This document shows positions 1 through 9,508 of a DNA stretch of 64,000 nucleotides, in pieces. The stretch is from assembly GCF_017942225.1 (NCBI RefSeq), contig NZ_JAGKSD010000011.1, forward strand, positions 16,158 to 80,157, in the 5' to 3' direction. This stretch comes from Corynebacterium sp. Marseille-P3884. GTDB taxonomy: Bacteria; Actinomycetota; Actinomycetes; Mycobacteriales; Mycobacteriaceae. Both the position numbers and the translations under genes were made by a program. The notes beneath the pieces were generated by a model. The model was not told the DNA's origin, did not search any database, and saw only the letters and a list, made by a program, of their open reading frames with translations. Every line of letters begins with the position of its first letter. The first letter of the stretch is position 1.

Positions 1-60
1 GTCGAGGTTCGCATTGACGGCAACGAGCAGGCGGTTCAGGAAGTCAAGCGTCGACTCTAG
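1..60 (+). CDS. 3' end of an upstream gene, probably ribonuclease J
   Basis: The first 60 bases are open in frame 1 and end in TAG at 58-60. The 19 visible residues are charged (ending VKRRL), which fits a hydrophilic C-terminus. In corynebacteria the gene directly upstream of ftsK is usually rnj (ribonuclease J, a metallo-beta-lactamase/beta-CASP RNase). The identification therefore rests on gene order, not on the short visible sequence. Confidence 0.45.
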   Translation, partial: VEVRIDGNEQAVQEVKRRL

Positions 61-123
61 ACTCAATGAAAATTGAGCGCGCCGGTGTGGCGCATGTGAC
101 TTGAGGTGTAACTGGGCATTACA

Positions 124-3100
124 GTGGTGGCCATGTCTGTCACCAGTACCCAGCGCCGCCAGAAAGGTCGCCCCAAGACCGGGCCGAAGAGCCGTGATAC
201 CCGCACCACAGGCGGGTACTCGCGCAATTCTGCATCCGGAACCATGGTCGCCGCCGCTTCCGCTGATGAGCGCGTCGGCTCCGCTGTCGGTGCGGTCGGG
301 CGAGGAATGGGCAATGCTGCCCGGGAGGTGACGGGAGCGTTTTCTGCTGTCGGCCGTAAGGCCACAGGCTCACAGAAGCGCCGCGCCGACGATGAGATGG
401 ATGGCGCACCTGCGCGCCGCCGCCGGAGGCGTGCGGCGCAGCCGGAGGGGTACGACGATTCCTACGACGCACCCGAGGAGGCTGGGGACATGGATGATTC
501 CTTTGATGCTCATGACGGACACGACGACGTCCCGGGGCGCGGTCGCCATGTCGATGCCCTCGGCCTGATCCTCATCGGCCTCGCAGCTGTGCTCGGCGCG
601 TCTGTCTGGCTGGATATCGCAGGTCCTGTCGGTGCCGCTATCGCAAGTGGCGTGCACTGGGTGATCGGTGCTGGTGCACTTGTTCTTCCCGTGATCCTCG
701 TCGGCATCGCCGTCGCCATCATGCTCGGGCTCGGCAGGACCGCGTCCGAACGCGCCCACAGCGGTGCAGGTCTCACGATCATTGCGGTCTGCATGCTCGG
801 TCTGATCCATATCTTCGCCGGTACGCCGGAAAGCTGGGCTGACAGGAAGATCGCTGGCGGCGCCATCGGCGCCATTATCGGTGGACCGCTCAGTGCTGGA
901 TTCACTCCATTTGTCGCAGTTCCGCTGCTCGGTCTCGTCATTGTCTATGCGGCACTTCTCGCCACCGGAATCACCGTGCGCGAATCCTTCGACTACATCC
1001 GGAACGTGCTTCGCAGCATCGTGTCGAATGCGCACACTCCGGATCCGCACGAAGATGAGGCCGAAGACGACGACATGTACGGCTACGTCGACGGCGATCT
1101 CGACGACATCGCCGAGGGGCGTGAGCGTCGCCCGCGCGAGCGCGTCCAAGGCCGCAGCCAGCCGCGTAAGCGCCGCACGCCGATGGACAATTACCCAGTC
1201 GAGCCCGCCGACGAGGAAGCCGGCGACCCGACGCTTTTCGACGCCCCCGCCGAGCCCGCTCCCCGTCGCCGCCGGACCAACTCCCGTCCTTCGGCAGCCA
1301 ACGAGACCCGTGCGATGTCCCGTTCGGCAGCGCAGGACGAGGTGTACGACTTCAGCAGCGAGTTCGACTTTGACGATCAGTTCACTGAGCAGATCCCGGC
1401 TTCTCCGGCGGTTTCTGCTGCTGAGGCTCTGGCACCAGCTCCGGCTGAAGCACCGCGCCGCAAGCCGGCACCGAAGGCTAAACCTGCGTCGAAGCCGTCT
1501 GATACCGCACCGATCCAGAAGGTCGGCGGTGCAGCGACCGCTGCTGGTGCCGGGGCTGTTGCTGGGGCGGCCGCTGCTGGTGCCGCCGGCGCAAGCGATG
1601 CAGTGACGCAAGCGCGCGAAGAAATGCGCAAGCAGATCGTCGCTCGTTCGGGCATCGATGCCTCGGCTATCCCGGCGTCCACGCCGAATTCCGAGAAGGA
1701 GCAGCAGGCAGCCAATGCTCCGGCCGCACGGGAGCCGGAGGGGGCAAGCGACTACAACCTGCCGTCGACAAGCTTGTTGCTGCCGGGCAACGCACCGAAG
1801 ACCCGTACTGAAACCAACGACCGGATGATCGAAGCGATCACCGACGTCTTCGACGAGTTCAAGGTCGACGCGGCGGTGACCGGTTTCTCGCGCGGCCCGA
1901 CAGTGACGCGCTACGAGGTCGAGCTTGGCCCAGGCGTGAAGGTTTCCAAGATCACGAACCTGCAGTCCAACCTCGCGTACGCTGTGGCCACCGATAACGT
2001 GCGTCTGCTGACTCCCATTCCGGGCAAATCTGCCGTGGGTATCGAGGTGCCGAATGCCGACCGCGAGATGGTCCGTCTGCGCGATGTGCTCGATGCGCCG
2101 CAGGTGCGCAGTGAGCAGGACCCGATGCTCATCGGCCTGGGCAAGAATATTGAGGGCGATTTCGTCTCCGCCTCCGTGCAGAAGATGCCGCACCTCCTTG
2201 TCGCCGGTTCGACCGGTTCCGGTAAATCCGCGTTCGTGAACTCCATGCTGGTTTCGTTGCTGACGCGCGCGACGCCGGAGGAAGTCCGCCTGATTCTTGT
2301 CGACCCGAAGATGGTGGAGCTGACTCCGTACGAGGGCATCCCGCACCTGATCACACCGATCATCACCCAGCCGAAGAAGGCTGCCGCGGCTCTCCAGTGG
2401 CTCGTCGAAGAGATGGAGCAGCGCTACATGGACATGAAGTCCGCGCGCGTGCGCCACATCAAGGACTTCAACAAGAAAGTCCGCTCCGGCGAGCACACCG
2501 CTCCTTTGGGCTCCGAGCGTGAGATGCGCCCGTACCCGCTGATCGTCTGCGTTGTCGACGAGCTCGCCGACCTCATGATGACCGCGCCGAAGGAAATCGA
2601 GGACTCGATCGTCCGCATCACCCAGAAGGCGCGTGCGGCGGGCATCCACCTCGTGCTGGCAACCCAGCGTCCGTCCGTGGACGTGGTCACCGGCCTGATC
2701 AAGACGAACGTGCCGTCCCGTCTCGCCTTTGCGACATCCTCTCTTACCGACTCCCGCGTCATCCTCGACCAGGGCGGTGCGGAGAAGCTCATCGGTATGG
2801 GCGACGCGCTGTTCATTCCGCAGGGTGCCGGTAAGCCGCAGCGTCTCCAAGGCGCATTCGTCTCCGATGAGGAGATCCAGGCCGTCGTCGATGCCGTCAA
2901 GGAGCAGGGCGAGCCGCACTACACCGAAGGCGTCACAGAGGAAAAGGCTCCGGAGAAGAAGGAGATCGACGAGGAGATCGGCAAGGACATGGACGACCTC
3001 CTCGAGGCCGTCGAGCTCGTCGTCACCTCCCAGCTCGGCTCCACGTCCATGCTGCAGCGTAAGCTCCGCATCGGCTTCGCCAAGGCCGGCCGCCTCATGG

Positions 3101-3345
3101 ACCTCATGGAATCCCGTGGTGTCGTCGGCCCGTCCGAAGGCTCCAAGGCGCGCGAGGTCCTGGTCAAGCCCGAGGAACTCGAGACCATCCAGTGGATGAT
3201 CAAGGGCGCCGACCCCGCCGAAGCGCCTAAGGAAGTGCTCGAAGAGCAAGCCGCGGCAGAAGAAGCGTCCAGCGATTCGGATGCAGCAGATGGCGACACC
3301 CAGACCGTGAAGGCCACCTACAACCCGACCGGGGGTGCGTTCTAA
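124..3345 (+). CDS. ftsK: DNA translocase FtsK (SpoIIIE family)
   Basis: ATP-driven septal DNA pump that clears and resolves chromosome termini during division. The 1073-residue protein has a basic N-terminus, then about four membrane segments (roughly residues 140-310). A long acidic/Ala-Pro-rich linker follows (about 315-560), then the motor. The Walker A motif GSTGSGKS lies near residue 694 and the Walker B region [10 protein letters not shown] near 806. A C-terminal winged-helix gamma domain (about 960-1020, with [16 protein letters not shown]) recognises polar KOPS sites. Start GTG 124 follows a weak GAGG; ATG 133 is an alternative. The length and layout are those of actinobacterial FtsK. 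Confidence 0.96.
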   Translation: MVAMSVTSTQRRQKGRPKTGPKSRDTRTTGGYSRNSASGTMVAAASADERVGSAVGAVGRGMGNAAREVTGAFSAVGRKATGSQKRRADDEMDGAPARRRRRRAAQPEGYDDSYDAPEEAGDMDDSFDAHDGHDDVPGRGRHVDALGLILIGLAAVLGASVWLDIAGPVGAAIASGVHWVIGAGALVLPVILVGIAVAIMLGLGRTASERAHSGAGLTIIAVCMLGLIHIFAGTPESWADRKIAGGAIGAIIGGPLSAGFTPFVAVPLLGLVIVYAALLATGITVRESFDYIRNVLRSIVSNAHTPDPHEDEAEDDDMYGYVDGDLDDIAEGRERRPRERVQGRSQPRKRRTPMDNYPVEPADEEAGDPTLFDAPAEPAPRRRRTNSRPSAANETRAMSRSAAQDEVYDFSSEFDFDDQFTEQIPASPAVSAAEALAPAPAEAPRRKPAPKAKPASKPSDTAPIQKVGGAATAAGAGAVAGAAAAGAAGASDAVTQAREEMRKQIVARSGIDASAIPASTPNSEKEQQAANAPAAREPEGASDYNLPSTSLLLPGNAPKTRTETNDRMIEAITDVFDEFKVDAAVTGFSRGPTVTRYEVELGPGVKVSKITNLQSNLAYAVATDNVRLLTPIPGKSAVGIEVPNADREMVRLRDVLDAPQVRSEQDPMLIGLGKNIEGDFVSASVQKMPHLLVAGSTGSGKSAFVNSMLVSLLTRATPEEVRLILVDPKMVELTPYEGIPHLITPIITQPKKAAAALQWLVEEMEQRYMDMKSARVRHIKDFNKKVRSGEHTAPLGSEREMRPYPLIVCVVDELADLMMTAPKEIEDSIVRITQKARAAGIHLVLATQRPSVDVVTGLIKTNVPSRLAFATSSLTDSRVILDQGGAEKLIGMGDALFIPQGAGKPQRLQGAFVSDEEIQAVVDAVKEQGEPHYTEGVTEEKAPEKKEIDEEIGKDMDDLLEAVELVVTSQLGSTSMLQRKLRIGFAKAGRLMDLMESRGVVGPSEGSKAREVLVKPEELETIQWMIKGADPAEAPKEVLEEQAAAEEASSDSDAADGDTQTVKATYNPTGGAF

Positions 3346-3348
3346 CCG

Positions 3349-3951
3349 ATGGGTGCTACTCCTGGGCTTCGGTTCTCTGTCGTCCTTTTCGACAATGTTG
3401 AGCTGCTCGATGTGGCTGGCCCGGTTGAAGTGCTGTCCAAAGTTGACGACTTCGACGTGGAAATGCTTTCAGCGGACGGTGGTTCCGTCGCGAGTTCTCA
3501 AGGCGTCCGGCTCGGCGTGGACGGCGACTTTAGTTCGGCAACCGGGGATGTGCTGTTCGTGCCGGGTGGCATGGGGACGCGCCGGCTGGTCGAAGACGAC
3601 CACTTCCTCGCCCAGTTGAATGCGCTGGCCGACCAATCGCAGATCTTGATGTCAGTGTGCACGGGATCCGCGCTTCTCGCTGCAGCCGGCCTGCTCGAGG
3701 GATATGCAGCGACGAGCAATAAGAGAGCCTTCGAGTGGGCCACGAGCTTTGGCGAAAATGTCGAGTGGCACCGGTCGGCGCGGTGGGTGCATGACCGCGA
3801 CCGGTGGACATCTTCGGGAGTAGCCGCAGGTACCGACATGGCCGCGGCGTTCATCGCCGACTGCCGCGGCGATCATCTTGTAGCCGAGATCGCCGATGCG
3901 ATTGAGCTCCGGCTGAATCTCGATGCCGACGACGATCCCTTCTCCGTTTAG
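3349..3951 (+). CDS. DJ-1/PfpI family protein (ThiJ/isonitrile-hydratase-like)
   Basis: A 200-residue single-domain class I glutamine-amidotransferase-like protein. It opens with the family's FSVVLFDNVELLDVAGPVEVL strand-helix. The nucleophile elbow SVCTGSALLAAAGLL places the reactive cysteine near residue 104. Members include chaperone/deglycase, isonitrile hydratase and protease-like enzymes; the substrate cannot be told from sequence. It starts 3 bases after the ftsK stop, so it is probably cotranscribed. There is no AraC-type C-terminal DNA-binding domain. Confidence 0.8.
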   Translation: MGATPGLRFSVVLFDNVELLDVAGPVEVLSKVDDFDVEMLSADGGSVASSQGVRLGVDGDFSSATGDVLFVPGGMGTRRLVEDDHFLAQLNALADQSQILMSVCTGSALLAAAGLLEGYAATSNKRAFEWATSFGENVEWHRSARWVHDRDRWTSSGVAAGTDMAAAFIADCRGDHLVAEIADAIELRLNLDADDDPFSV

Positions 3952-4012
3952 GCCGCGGCTCTGAGGGTCGGGCTATGTGCTCGCCGGGGCGATCAAGTAG
4001 TCTTGCTCTCTG

Positions 4013-4141
4013 TTGGAGGGGAGTACCCCGAAAGCGCCTCGGATCGTCAACACGGCCAACCTATGCGGTTCCCGGTCCGGGTGGCCCATCACGTGAGAGG
4101 GTGGGGGAGACCTCCGGTTAGTTTTCGTTCCAACCGGAGGT
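4013..4141 (+). promoter_or_regulatory. yybP-ykoY (manganese) riboswitch with RBS-sequestering expression platform
   Basis: The leader has the signature GGGGAGTA (4018-4025) and CGTCAAC (4045-4051) of the yybP-ykoY Mn2+ aptamer, directly before a TerC gene, a classic client. TTGGAGG (4013-4019) can pair with CCTCCGG (4111-4117) to form P1. The same CCTCC (4111-4115) can instead pair with the ribosome-binding site GGAGG (4136-4140) through a perfect 10-bp hairpin, 4110-4119 with 4132-4141. The two folds exclude each other, so ligand-stabilised P1 would free the RBS 8 nt before ATG 4149. The family assignment comes from recalled consensus; the pairing is seen directly. Confidence 0.82.
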
Positions 4142-4148
4142 TCTATTC

Positions 4149-5324
4149 ATGCATGTGCCTGTGTCTATTTGGTTGATCACCTCGGCGGTGATCTTGGGCT
4201 TTTTCATCTTCGACTTCGTCTCGCACGTGCGCACCCCGCATGAGCCGACGATGAAGGAATCGGGTGGCTGGGCCGCGTTCTACATGACGATGGCGTGCGT
4301 CTTCGGCGGCCTCGTGTGGGTCATGTGGGACTCGGAGCACGCCGTGCAGTTCTTCACCGGCTACATCACGGAGCTGTCGCTCAGTGTGGATAACTTGTTC
4401 GTGTTCGCGCTGATCATGGGATCGTTCAAGATCCCGCGCGCGTACCAGCAGAAGGTGCTTCTCATCGGCATCGTCATCGCCCTGATCTGCCGTTTGCTGT
4501 TCATTCTGCTCGGCGCAGTGATCATTGAGGCGTGGTCGGACGTCTTCTACATCTTCGCCGCCTTCCTTCTCTACACCGCGATCAAGCTGGTGTACGACGA
4601 GGCGACCGATCAGGAGGATCCGGACCCGAAGGACATGTTCGTGGTCAAGACGCTGCGCAAGGTCATTCCGGTGACCAGGTCCTACCACGGCGACCGGTTG
4701 TTCTCCATGACGGTGGCAGGCAGGAAGGCGGTCACGCCGCTGTTCGTTGCGCTTTTGTCTATCGGCTTCATCGACGTGATGTTCGCCTTTGACTCCATTC
4801 CGGCGATCTACGGCATCACCCAGGAAGCATTCCTGGTGTTCACGGCTAACGCATTCGCACTGCTGGGACTGCGCCAGCTGTACTTCCTGCTCAACGGTCT
4901 GCTGGACAAGCTCGTTTACCTGCCGTACGGCCTCGCGGTGGTGCTGGGCTTCATCGGTGTGAAGCTGTTGCTGCATGCCCTGCACGAGAACAACCTGTCG
5001 TTCATCAACGGCGGTGAGGGCATGAATGTGCCGGAGGTCGGCACCGTGCTGTCCCTGGCGGTGATCGTCGGCGTGCTGGCGGTGACGGCGGTGGCCTCGA
5101 TCATGAAGGATCGCGCCGATGTGAAGGCGGGTCGTTCCAGCCGCGAGGAGCAGAAGTACCACATCGACTTCGATGACCACGGCAACCGCCGCAAGGTGGA
5201 CAACCACGGTCACCATATCGAGTGGATCGATGACCCGGCGACTTCGGGCAAGGGCGATCACACCGCGACCGGTTCGCGCGAGACCGACCACTTGGACGTC
5301 GCGCGCGGCGGCCGGAAGAAATAA
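4149..5324 (+). CDS. TerC/Alx-family integral membrane metal-ion protein
   Basis: A 391-residue polytopic membrane protein. It carries the two TerC signatures: ELSLSVDNLFVFALIMG (about residues 77-93) and FIDVMFAFDSIPAIYGIT (about 207-224), whose acidic residues in the membrane define the family. The hydrophilic His/Asp-rich tail (about 320-391) is cytosolic or external. TerC/Alx proteins are linked to Mn2+ export or metal homeostasis and, in some bacteria, metallation of secreted proteins. The yybP-ykoY element in its leader supports Mn2+-induced translation. It is convergent with the YciI gene, separated by one base. Confidence 0.9.
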   Translation: MHVPVSIWLITSAVILGFFIFDFVSHVRTPHEPTMKESGGWAAFYMTMACVFGGLVWVMWDSEHAVQFFTGYITELSLSVDNLFVFALIMGSFKIPRAYQQKVLLIGIVIALICRLLFILLGAVIIEAWSDVFYIFAAFLLYTAIKLVYDEATDQEDPDPKDMFVVKTLRKVIPVTRSYHGDRLFSMTVAGRKAVTPLFVALLSIGFIDVMFAFDSIPAIYGITQEAFLVFTANAFALLGLRQLYFLLNGLLDKLVYLPYGLAVVLGFIGVKLLLHALHENNLSFINGGEGMNVPEVGTVLSLAVIVGVLAVTAVASIMKDRADVKAGRSSREEQKYHIDFDDHGNRRKVDNHGHHIEWIDDPATSGKGDHTATGSRETDHLDVARGGRKK

Positions 5325-5325
5325 G

Positions 5326-5610
5326 TCAGTCCCAAATATTGATGACTGGGGTCCATTCACGGATGTCCCGGTCGGTCAGGGCGCCGGCGGCGAGGTAGGG
5401 GTCGTCGTCAAGCAATGCTTCGACATCGGCCTGTGTTGCGCCCTCAGCAAGGCGCACGATGATCGCGGATTGCGTATCGCCGCCAAAAGGTCCGGCTGCG
5501 ACGATCTTTCCTTCGTCTTTGAGCGAAGCTATGAAGTCGCGGTGTGCCGGGCGCGTGTTGTGGATGAGCGCTTTCTTGCCGTACGTGTACGTCGCAATGA
5601 AGTAGGCCAT
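5326..5610 (-). CDS. YciI family protein
   Basis: A 94-residue protein with the alpha-beta YCII fold pattern. There is an N-terminal strand MAYFIATYTYG, then HRDFIASLKDEGKIVAAGPFGGD with the conserved His-Asp pair of the putative active site, then an acidic helix and PYLAAGALTDRDIREWTPV. The family resembles muconolactone isomerase and is mostly uncharacterised. It stands alone on the minus strand between terC and the divergent pgsA. Only 45 bases separate its start from GTG 5656 of pgsA, so the promoters are back to back. Confidence 0.8.
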   Translation of the reverse strand: MAYFIATYTYGKKALIHNTRPAHRDFIASLKDEGKIVAAGPFGGDTQSAIIVRLAEGATQADVEALLDDDPYLAAGALTDRDIREWTPVINIWD

Positions 5611-5655
5611 GGGCGCGAAGTCTAGCGCGGGAGCATGGAATGTAGGGTTGAAGGC

Positions 5656-6213
5656 GTGAATGCTCCGAGCCAGACCACACAGTCGAACTGGAATCTGCCC
5701 AATATCTTGACGTCGTTGCGCATCCTGTTCATCCCCGTCTTCGCGTGGCTAGTGCTCACGGAACGGTGGTGGTGGGCGTTCGGGCTCTTTGTCGCGCTGA
5801 TGATCACCGACAAACTCGACGGCGATATCGCGCGCTCGCGGGGCCTGGTCACGGACTTCGGCAAGATCGCCGACCCGATTGCGGATAAAGCGCTGATGAT
5901 CACGGCGCTGGTCACGCTCAATATCGCGGGCCCGCTGCCGATCTGGATCACCGTCGTGATCATCGCGCGCGAGCTGGGCATCACCTTCTGGCGAATGGGC
6001 ATGCTGCGAAACGGCAAAGTCGTGCCCGCATCGAAGGGCGGCAAACTCAAGACAGTGCTCCAAACCATCGGCGTGGCCATGTATCTGTGCCCGCTGCCTG
6101 GCTGGATGGATATCCCGACGCTCGTTGTCATGCTCATCGCCGTCGTGGTCACGGTGGTCACGGGCGTGCAGTACCTCGTCGACGGTGCCAAGGCGAACAG
6201 GAAGGACGCATGA
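5656..6213 (+). CDS. pgsA: CDP-diacylglycerol-glycerol-3-phosphate 3-phosphatidyltransferase
   Basis: Membrane enzyme that makes phosphatidylglycerol phosphate from CDP-diacylglycerol and glycerol-3-phosphate. The CDP-alcohol phosphotransferase signature is present as DKLDGDIARSRG...GKIADPIADK, with about five hydrophobic segments. The frame opens at ATG 5635. GTG 5656 is preferred because a -10-like TAGGGT (5643-5648) ends 7 nt before it, the leaderless pattern seen repeatedly in this window. That gives 185 residues instead of 192. The stop overlaps the start of cinA (ATGA at 6210-6213), indicating translational coupling. Confidence 0.9.
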   Translation: MNAPSQTTQSNWNLPNILTSLRILFIPVFAWLVLTERWWWAFGLFVALMITDKLDGDIARSRGLVTDFGKIADPIADKALMITALVTLNIAGPLPIWITVVIIARELGITFWRMGMLRNGKVVPASKGGKLKTVLQTIGVAMYLCPLPGWMDIPTLVVMLIAVVVTVVTGVQYLVDGAKANRKDA

Positions 6214-6806
6214 CACAGGACACGCTTATCGACGTCCCCGCTGCCCCCGACCTCATCCGCACCCTCGCGTCACGCGGCGAGACCGTCGCTTTTTGCGAGT
6301 CCCTGACAGCGGGACTGGCCAGCGCGACCGTGGCGAAAGTTCCCGGTGCCTCCAATGTGCTGCGCGGGGGATTGATCACGTACGCCACGGACCTGAAGGC
6401 ATCACTGGCAGGTGTGCCCGAGTCTGTGCTGGAAAAGCACGGCCCTGTGGCCGCGGTGACTGCCCGGCACATGGCCCGTGGCGCGCGCGAGAAATGCGGC
6501 GCGACGTGGGGTGTGGCTTTAACGGGTGTGGCCGGCCCCGATCCGCAGGACGGGCACCCGGTCGGCGAGGTCCACATTGCGGTCGCGGGACCGTCACGCA
6601 CCGTCTCACTGCCGGCCGCGGACATTCTCGCCGGTAATTCCCAGGAAGCGCTAGCGACGCAGTTCGCGCTGGTTCCGGGGAGCCACGAACCAGTGCGAGT
6701 GCTGGTGGGGCAGCGGCAGGAGATCCGCGAACTGGCCGTCGCTGCGGCTATCGTGGCAGTACTTCATGAAACTGATCGGGAACAAAAACAAGAGGACGAT
6801 CGTTGA
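6210..6806 (+). CDS. cinA: CinA C-terminal domain protein (nicotinamide-nucleotide amidase)
   Basis: 198 residues covering only the amidohydrolase (PncC-like) domain of CinA. Motifs seen are ETVAFCESLTAGLASATVAKVPGASNVLRGG and GVALTGVAGPDPQDGHPVGEVHIAVAG. Known members deamidate nicotinamide mononucleotide in NAD recycling. ATG 6210 overlaps the pgsA stop. An in-frame extension back to 6087 would run through pgsA and is rejected. The domain carries a modest insertion near residues 150-175. One copy of the window's recurrent GCTTATCGACG word sits at codons 5-8. Confidence 0.88.
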   Translation: MTQDTLIDVPAAPDLIRTLASRGETVAFCESLTAGLASATVAKVPGASNVLRGGLITYATDLKASLAGVPESVLEKHGPVAAVTARHMARGAREKCGATWGVALTGVAGPDPQDGHPVGEVHIAVAGPSRTVSLPAADILAGNSQEALATQFALVPGSHEPVRVLVGQRQEIRELAVAAAIVAVLHETDREQKQEDDR

Positions 6807-7195
6807 ACGACGTGATGGCAACTACGACGACGCTCAATTACCAACCTGTTACGACCCGAACTGAGGACGGTGCGCACGGAAATTCTGCGAAGAAGACGCA
6901 GACGAAGGTACGCGAACCGCTGCTGCGCGAGGCATTGGGAATGTCGCTTCGCGCCTTCCGTGCCGACAAGGGCGTGACGCTGCGCGAGCTGGCGAACGAG
7001 GCACGCGTCTCACCGGGCTATATCTCCGAATTGGAACGCGGCCGCAAGGAAGTCTCCTCCGAGCTTTTAGCCTCCGTGTGCATCGCGTTGGACACCACCG
7101 TGGCCGAACTGTTGCTCGAGGCGGCGGCGAACCTCTCCCTGCAGTCGATGGAGCACGAGCTGGCTCATACCCCGCCGGCAGCCGCCGAGGTTTAG
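6803..7195 (+). CDS. clgR: ClgR-type XRE-family transcriptional regulator
   Basis: A 130-residue protein with a variable N-terminus and a helix-turn-helix around residues 50-105 (LREALGMSLRAFRADKGVTLRELANEARVSPGYISELERGRKEVSSELL). In corynebacteria and mycobacteria ClgR activates clp protease, DNA-repair and envelope-stress genes, including pspA, and is itself a Clp substrate. The position directly after pgsA-cinA and before pspA is the conserved clgR location. TTG 6803 overlaps the cinA stop and has AGAGGA 6 nt upstream. GTG 6812 and ATG 6815 are in-frame alternatives. Confidence 0.9.
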   Translation: MNDVMATTTTLNYQPVTTRTEDGAHGNSAKKTQTKVREPLLREALGMSLRAFRADKGVTLRELANEARVSPGYISELERGRKEVSSELLASVCIALDTTVAELLLEAAANLSLQSMEHELAHTPPAAAEV

Positions 7196-7225
7196 AAAAA
7201 CTCCCGCGCGCGACCTGTCGTGCTC

Positions 7226-7277
7226 CGCTACCATTGAACCGTTAGCGATTAATCACGTGACGTGGTGAAACACCACG
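7226..7277 (+). promoter_or_regulatory. Candidate regulatory inverted repeats upstream of pspA
   Basis: Two dyads lie in the 108-base clgR-pspA gap. CGCTA (7226-7230) faces TAGCG (7243-7247), and CGTGGTG (7261-7267) faces CACCACG (7271-7277) across a 3-base loop. Known ClgR sites pair CGCY and RGCG half-sites, but with a shorter spacer, so assignment to ClgR is uncertain. The second dyad lies just before the GAAAGG ribosome-binding site and could be an RNA hairpin or an operator. Confidence 0.3.
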
Positions 7278-7303
7278 CGGTAGAAAGGCGAGACTGAAAC
7301 ACC

Positions 7304-8161
7304 ATGGCGAATCCTTTCGTTAAAGCCTGGAAGTACCTCATGGCGCTCTTCGACAACAAGATCGAAGAGAATGCCGATCCGAAGATCCAGATCGAGCAGG
7401 CGATCGGTGAGGCTCAGCGTCAGCACCAGGAGCTGTCTCAGCAGGCTGCGGCCGTCATCGGCAACCAGCGTCAGCTGGAGATGCAGCTGAACCGACGTCT
7501 GGCTGATGTGGAGAAGCTGCAGGCGAACACCAAGCAGGCTCTGAAGCTGGCTGACAAGTCCCGCGCCGACGGCGATAATTCCAAGGCCGTCGAGTACGAG
7601 AACGCCGCTGAGGCTTTCGCTGCCCAGCTGGTCACCGCTGAGCAGGGCGTCGAGGACACCAAGAGCCTGCACGACCAGGCTCTCCAGCAGGCAGAGCAGG
7701 CCAAGCAGGCTGTGGAGCGCAACTCCATGAAGCTGCAGCAGCAGGTCGCTGAGCGTTCTAAGCTCCTGTCCCAGCTCGAGCAGGCCAAGATGCAGGAGAA
7801 GGTCGCCGAGTCCCTGCAGTCCATGAACTCGCTCACCGATGGTTCCTCCCCGAACCTGGACCAGGTGCGTGAGAAGATCGAGCGCCGTTACTCCAACGCT
7901 CTCGGCCAGGCCGAGCTCGCCCAGAACTCCGTCCAGGGCCGCATGGCCGAGGTGGAGCAGGCTGGCATCCAGATGGCCGGCCACAGCCGTCTGGAGCAGA
8001 TCCGCGCCGAGATGGGCGGCGAGCTCGAGTCCGGCAAGAAGCCCGCCATCGAGCAGGGCACCTCGTCCGCGTCCAATGCTGCTAATTCCGCCACTGACTA
8101 CTCCAACGTCGACCAGGACGCAGTCGCAGCGCGCATGCGTGAGCTGCGCGGCGAGCGTTAA
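7304..8161 (+). CDS. pspA: PspA/IM30 family envelope-stress protein
   Basis: A 285-residue protein, almost wholly alpha-helical and Gln/Glu/Ala-rich, typical of PspA/IM30 (mycobacterial 35 kDa antigen). It begins [34 protein letters not shown], the amphipathic membrane-binding helix, followed by long coiled coil to about residue 225 and a flexible tail. It oligomerises on stressed membranes to limit proton leak. Downstream of clgR, it is the expected ClgR-controlled partner. No pspF- or pspBC-like genes are adjacent. It is convergent with bioN. Confidence 0.9.
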   Translation: MANPFVKAWKYLMALFDNKIEENADPKIQIEQAIGEAQRQHQELSQQAAAVIGNQRQLEMQLNRRLADVEKLQANTKQALKLADKSRADGDNSKAVEYENAAEAFAAQLVTAEQGVEDTKSLHDQALQQAEQAKQAVERNSMKLQQQVAERSKLLSQLEQAKMQEKVAESLQSMNSLTDGSSPNLDQVREKIERRYSNALGQAELAQNSVQGRMAEVEQAGIQMAGHSRLEQIRAEMGGELESGKKPAIEQGTSSASNAANSATDYSNVDQDAVAARMRELRGER

Positions 8162-8171
8162 TCAGTAGCTA

Positions 8172-8789
8172 TTAATCCACCGCACCGCGCGCCATGAGCG
8201 CCTCGCCCGTGAGCTGGGCGTGGCGGACGCTGCGGATGACAAGCGGGGTACCGAAGGCCAGGAGCGATAGATTCGCGCCCCTGGCCTTTCGTGCGTCGAG
8301 GGACTCGTTGGCGGTGCCGAGCAACACCGGAATCTGGCGAATGGTCAAAGCGATAGCCAGGCTGATGGTGTCCACGGGCACGCCGATGCGCTCGAGCGGA
8401 GCCATATTGGTCTCCAGGGCCTCCATGAGGTCCTCGATAGTGGTGGTCAGCGTGAACAGGCTCGCAGCCATCAGGGCGGCGATGAGACCGAAGACGGTGA
8501 TGAGCATCTTCGCCAGGCCGTTTTGCCACCACAGGAAGGCGCCGATGAAGGCCATGAACGGCAGGATCGGCAGGACTTGGCGCAGGGCAGTTCGGAGCGG
8601 AATCTTGGCGACGGCGTACAGCACAGCGACGCCGCCGGCCGCGGCGAGCGGGTGCCACGGCTTCGTCGGCAGCACCGTGATCAAAATGATGAAGAGCAAC
8701 AGCCCTGCGAATTTCGTGGCGGGAGAGGCGCGATGAACAGGCGTCGTGCCAGGGACGTAGACGCCCATGGGAAGTTCTCTGATTCTCAC
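8172..8789 (-). CDS. bioN: Energy-coupling-factor transmembrane protein, biotin importer (BioN/EcfT)
   Basis: A 205-residue membrane protein, the T component of an ECF-type vitamin importer, that couples ATP hydrolysis by BioM to the substrate-binding BioY. It has about five hydrophobic segments, and the coupling helix shows the EcfT-type motif ANESLDARKARGAN (about residues 158-171). GTG start 8789 overlaps the bioM stop (GTGA), so it is the last gene of the bioYMN operon. Confidence 0.88.
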   Translation of the reverse strand: MRIRELPMGVYVPGTTPVHRASPATKFAGLLLFIILITVLPTKPWHPLAAAGGVAVLYAVAKIPLRTALRQVLPILPFMAFIGAFLWWQNGLAKMLITVFGLIAALMAASLFTLTTTIEDLMEALETNMAPLERIGVPVDTISLAIALTIRQIPVLLGTANESLDARKARGANLSLLAFGTPLVIRSVRHAQLTGEALMARGAVD

Positions 8790-9499
8790 GTCTCACCGTC
8801 CCAGTCAACGTCGTCAAGCTTGTCCATCAGGTCGGTGTAGAACGCGATGGCCTCGCGCGCTGGGCCGTCAAATACGATGTCGCCGTCGTTGACGCACAGG
8901 ACGCGTTCGAATTCGGTGAGCATGTCGATGTCGTGGGTGACCACGATGACCTGCTGGTCGAGGGATGTCAGCTCGCGAATGATGCGGCGGCGGTTGCGCA
9001 TATCGAGCAACGTCGTCGGCTCGTCGGCGATGATCGTCTCAGGCTCGATGACCATGACAGCTGCTAGGGCGAGCATCTGCTTCTCGCCGCCGGAGAGAGT
9101 GTGCGGGGAATTCTCGGCGCGGTCGACAAGCTGGAAGCGCTCCAGCATGTCGTCCACGCGCGCATTGACTTCAGCCTTGGGCAGCTTGAACCGGCGCAGG
9201 GAGAACGCGATGTCGTCGCGGACCCGCGGCATGACGATCTGTGCTTCGGCGTCGGAGAAGATGAAACCGACCTTCTTGCGCACGTCTTTGCCGTGCTCGG
9301 CGACGTCGAGGCCGTTGTAGGCCACGGTGCCTGATGACGGCTCGATCAGCCCGTTGATCAGCCGCACCAGCGTTGATTTGCCGGAGCCGTTGGAGCCGAT
9401 GATGCCGATGCGTTGCTCGCTCAGCTCGAGCGTCTGCGGCTGCAGTATGACATCAGAGTCGTAGGCGACGCTGGCGCGGTCGAAAGAAATAGTGGGCAC
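8786..9499 (-). CDS. bioM: ECF transporter ATP-binding protein, biotin importer (BioM)
   Basis: A 237-residue ABC ATPase. Walker A is GSNGSGKST (about residues 35-43), the signature is LSGGEKQMLALA (about 138-149), Walker B is ETIIADEPTTLLD, and the switch is IVVTHD. It powers biotin uptake with BioN and BioY. GTG start 9499 lies 9 bases after the bioY stop. There is only one ATPase gene, as in dedicated BioMNY systems, not the EcfA1/A2 pair of group II ECF transporters. Confidence 0.92.
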   Translation of the reverse strand: MPTISFDRASVAYDSDVILQPQTLELSEQRIGIIGSNGSGKSTLVRLINGLIEPSSGTVAYNGLDVAEHGKDVRKKVGFIFSDAEAQIVMPRVRDDIAFSLRRFKLPKAEVNARVDDMLERFQLVDRAENSPHTLSGGEKQMLALAAVMVIEPETIIADEPTTLLDMRNRRRIIRELTSLDQQVIVVTHDIDMLTEFERVLCVNDGDIVFDGPAREAIAFYTDLMDKLDDVDWDGET

Positions 9500-9508
9500 A
9501 GCGAGAGA

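Noticed and set aside
370..3249. A 959-codon open frame antisense to ftsK
   Set aside because: High-GC codon bias keeps the opposite strand open. The translation is Arg/His/Asp-rich with no recognisable domain, while ftsK on the other strand is unambiguous.
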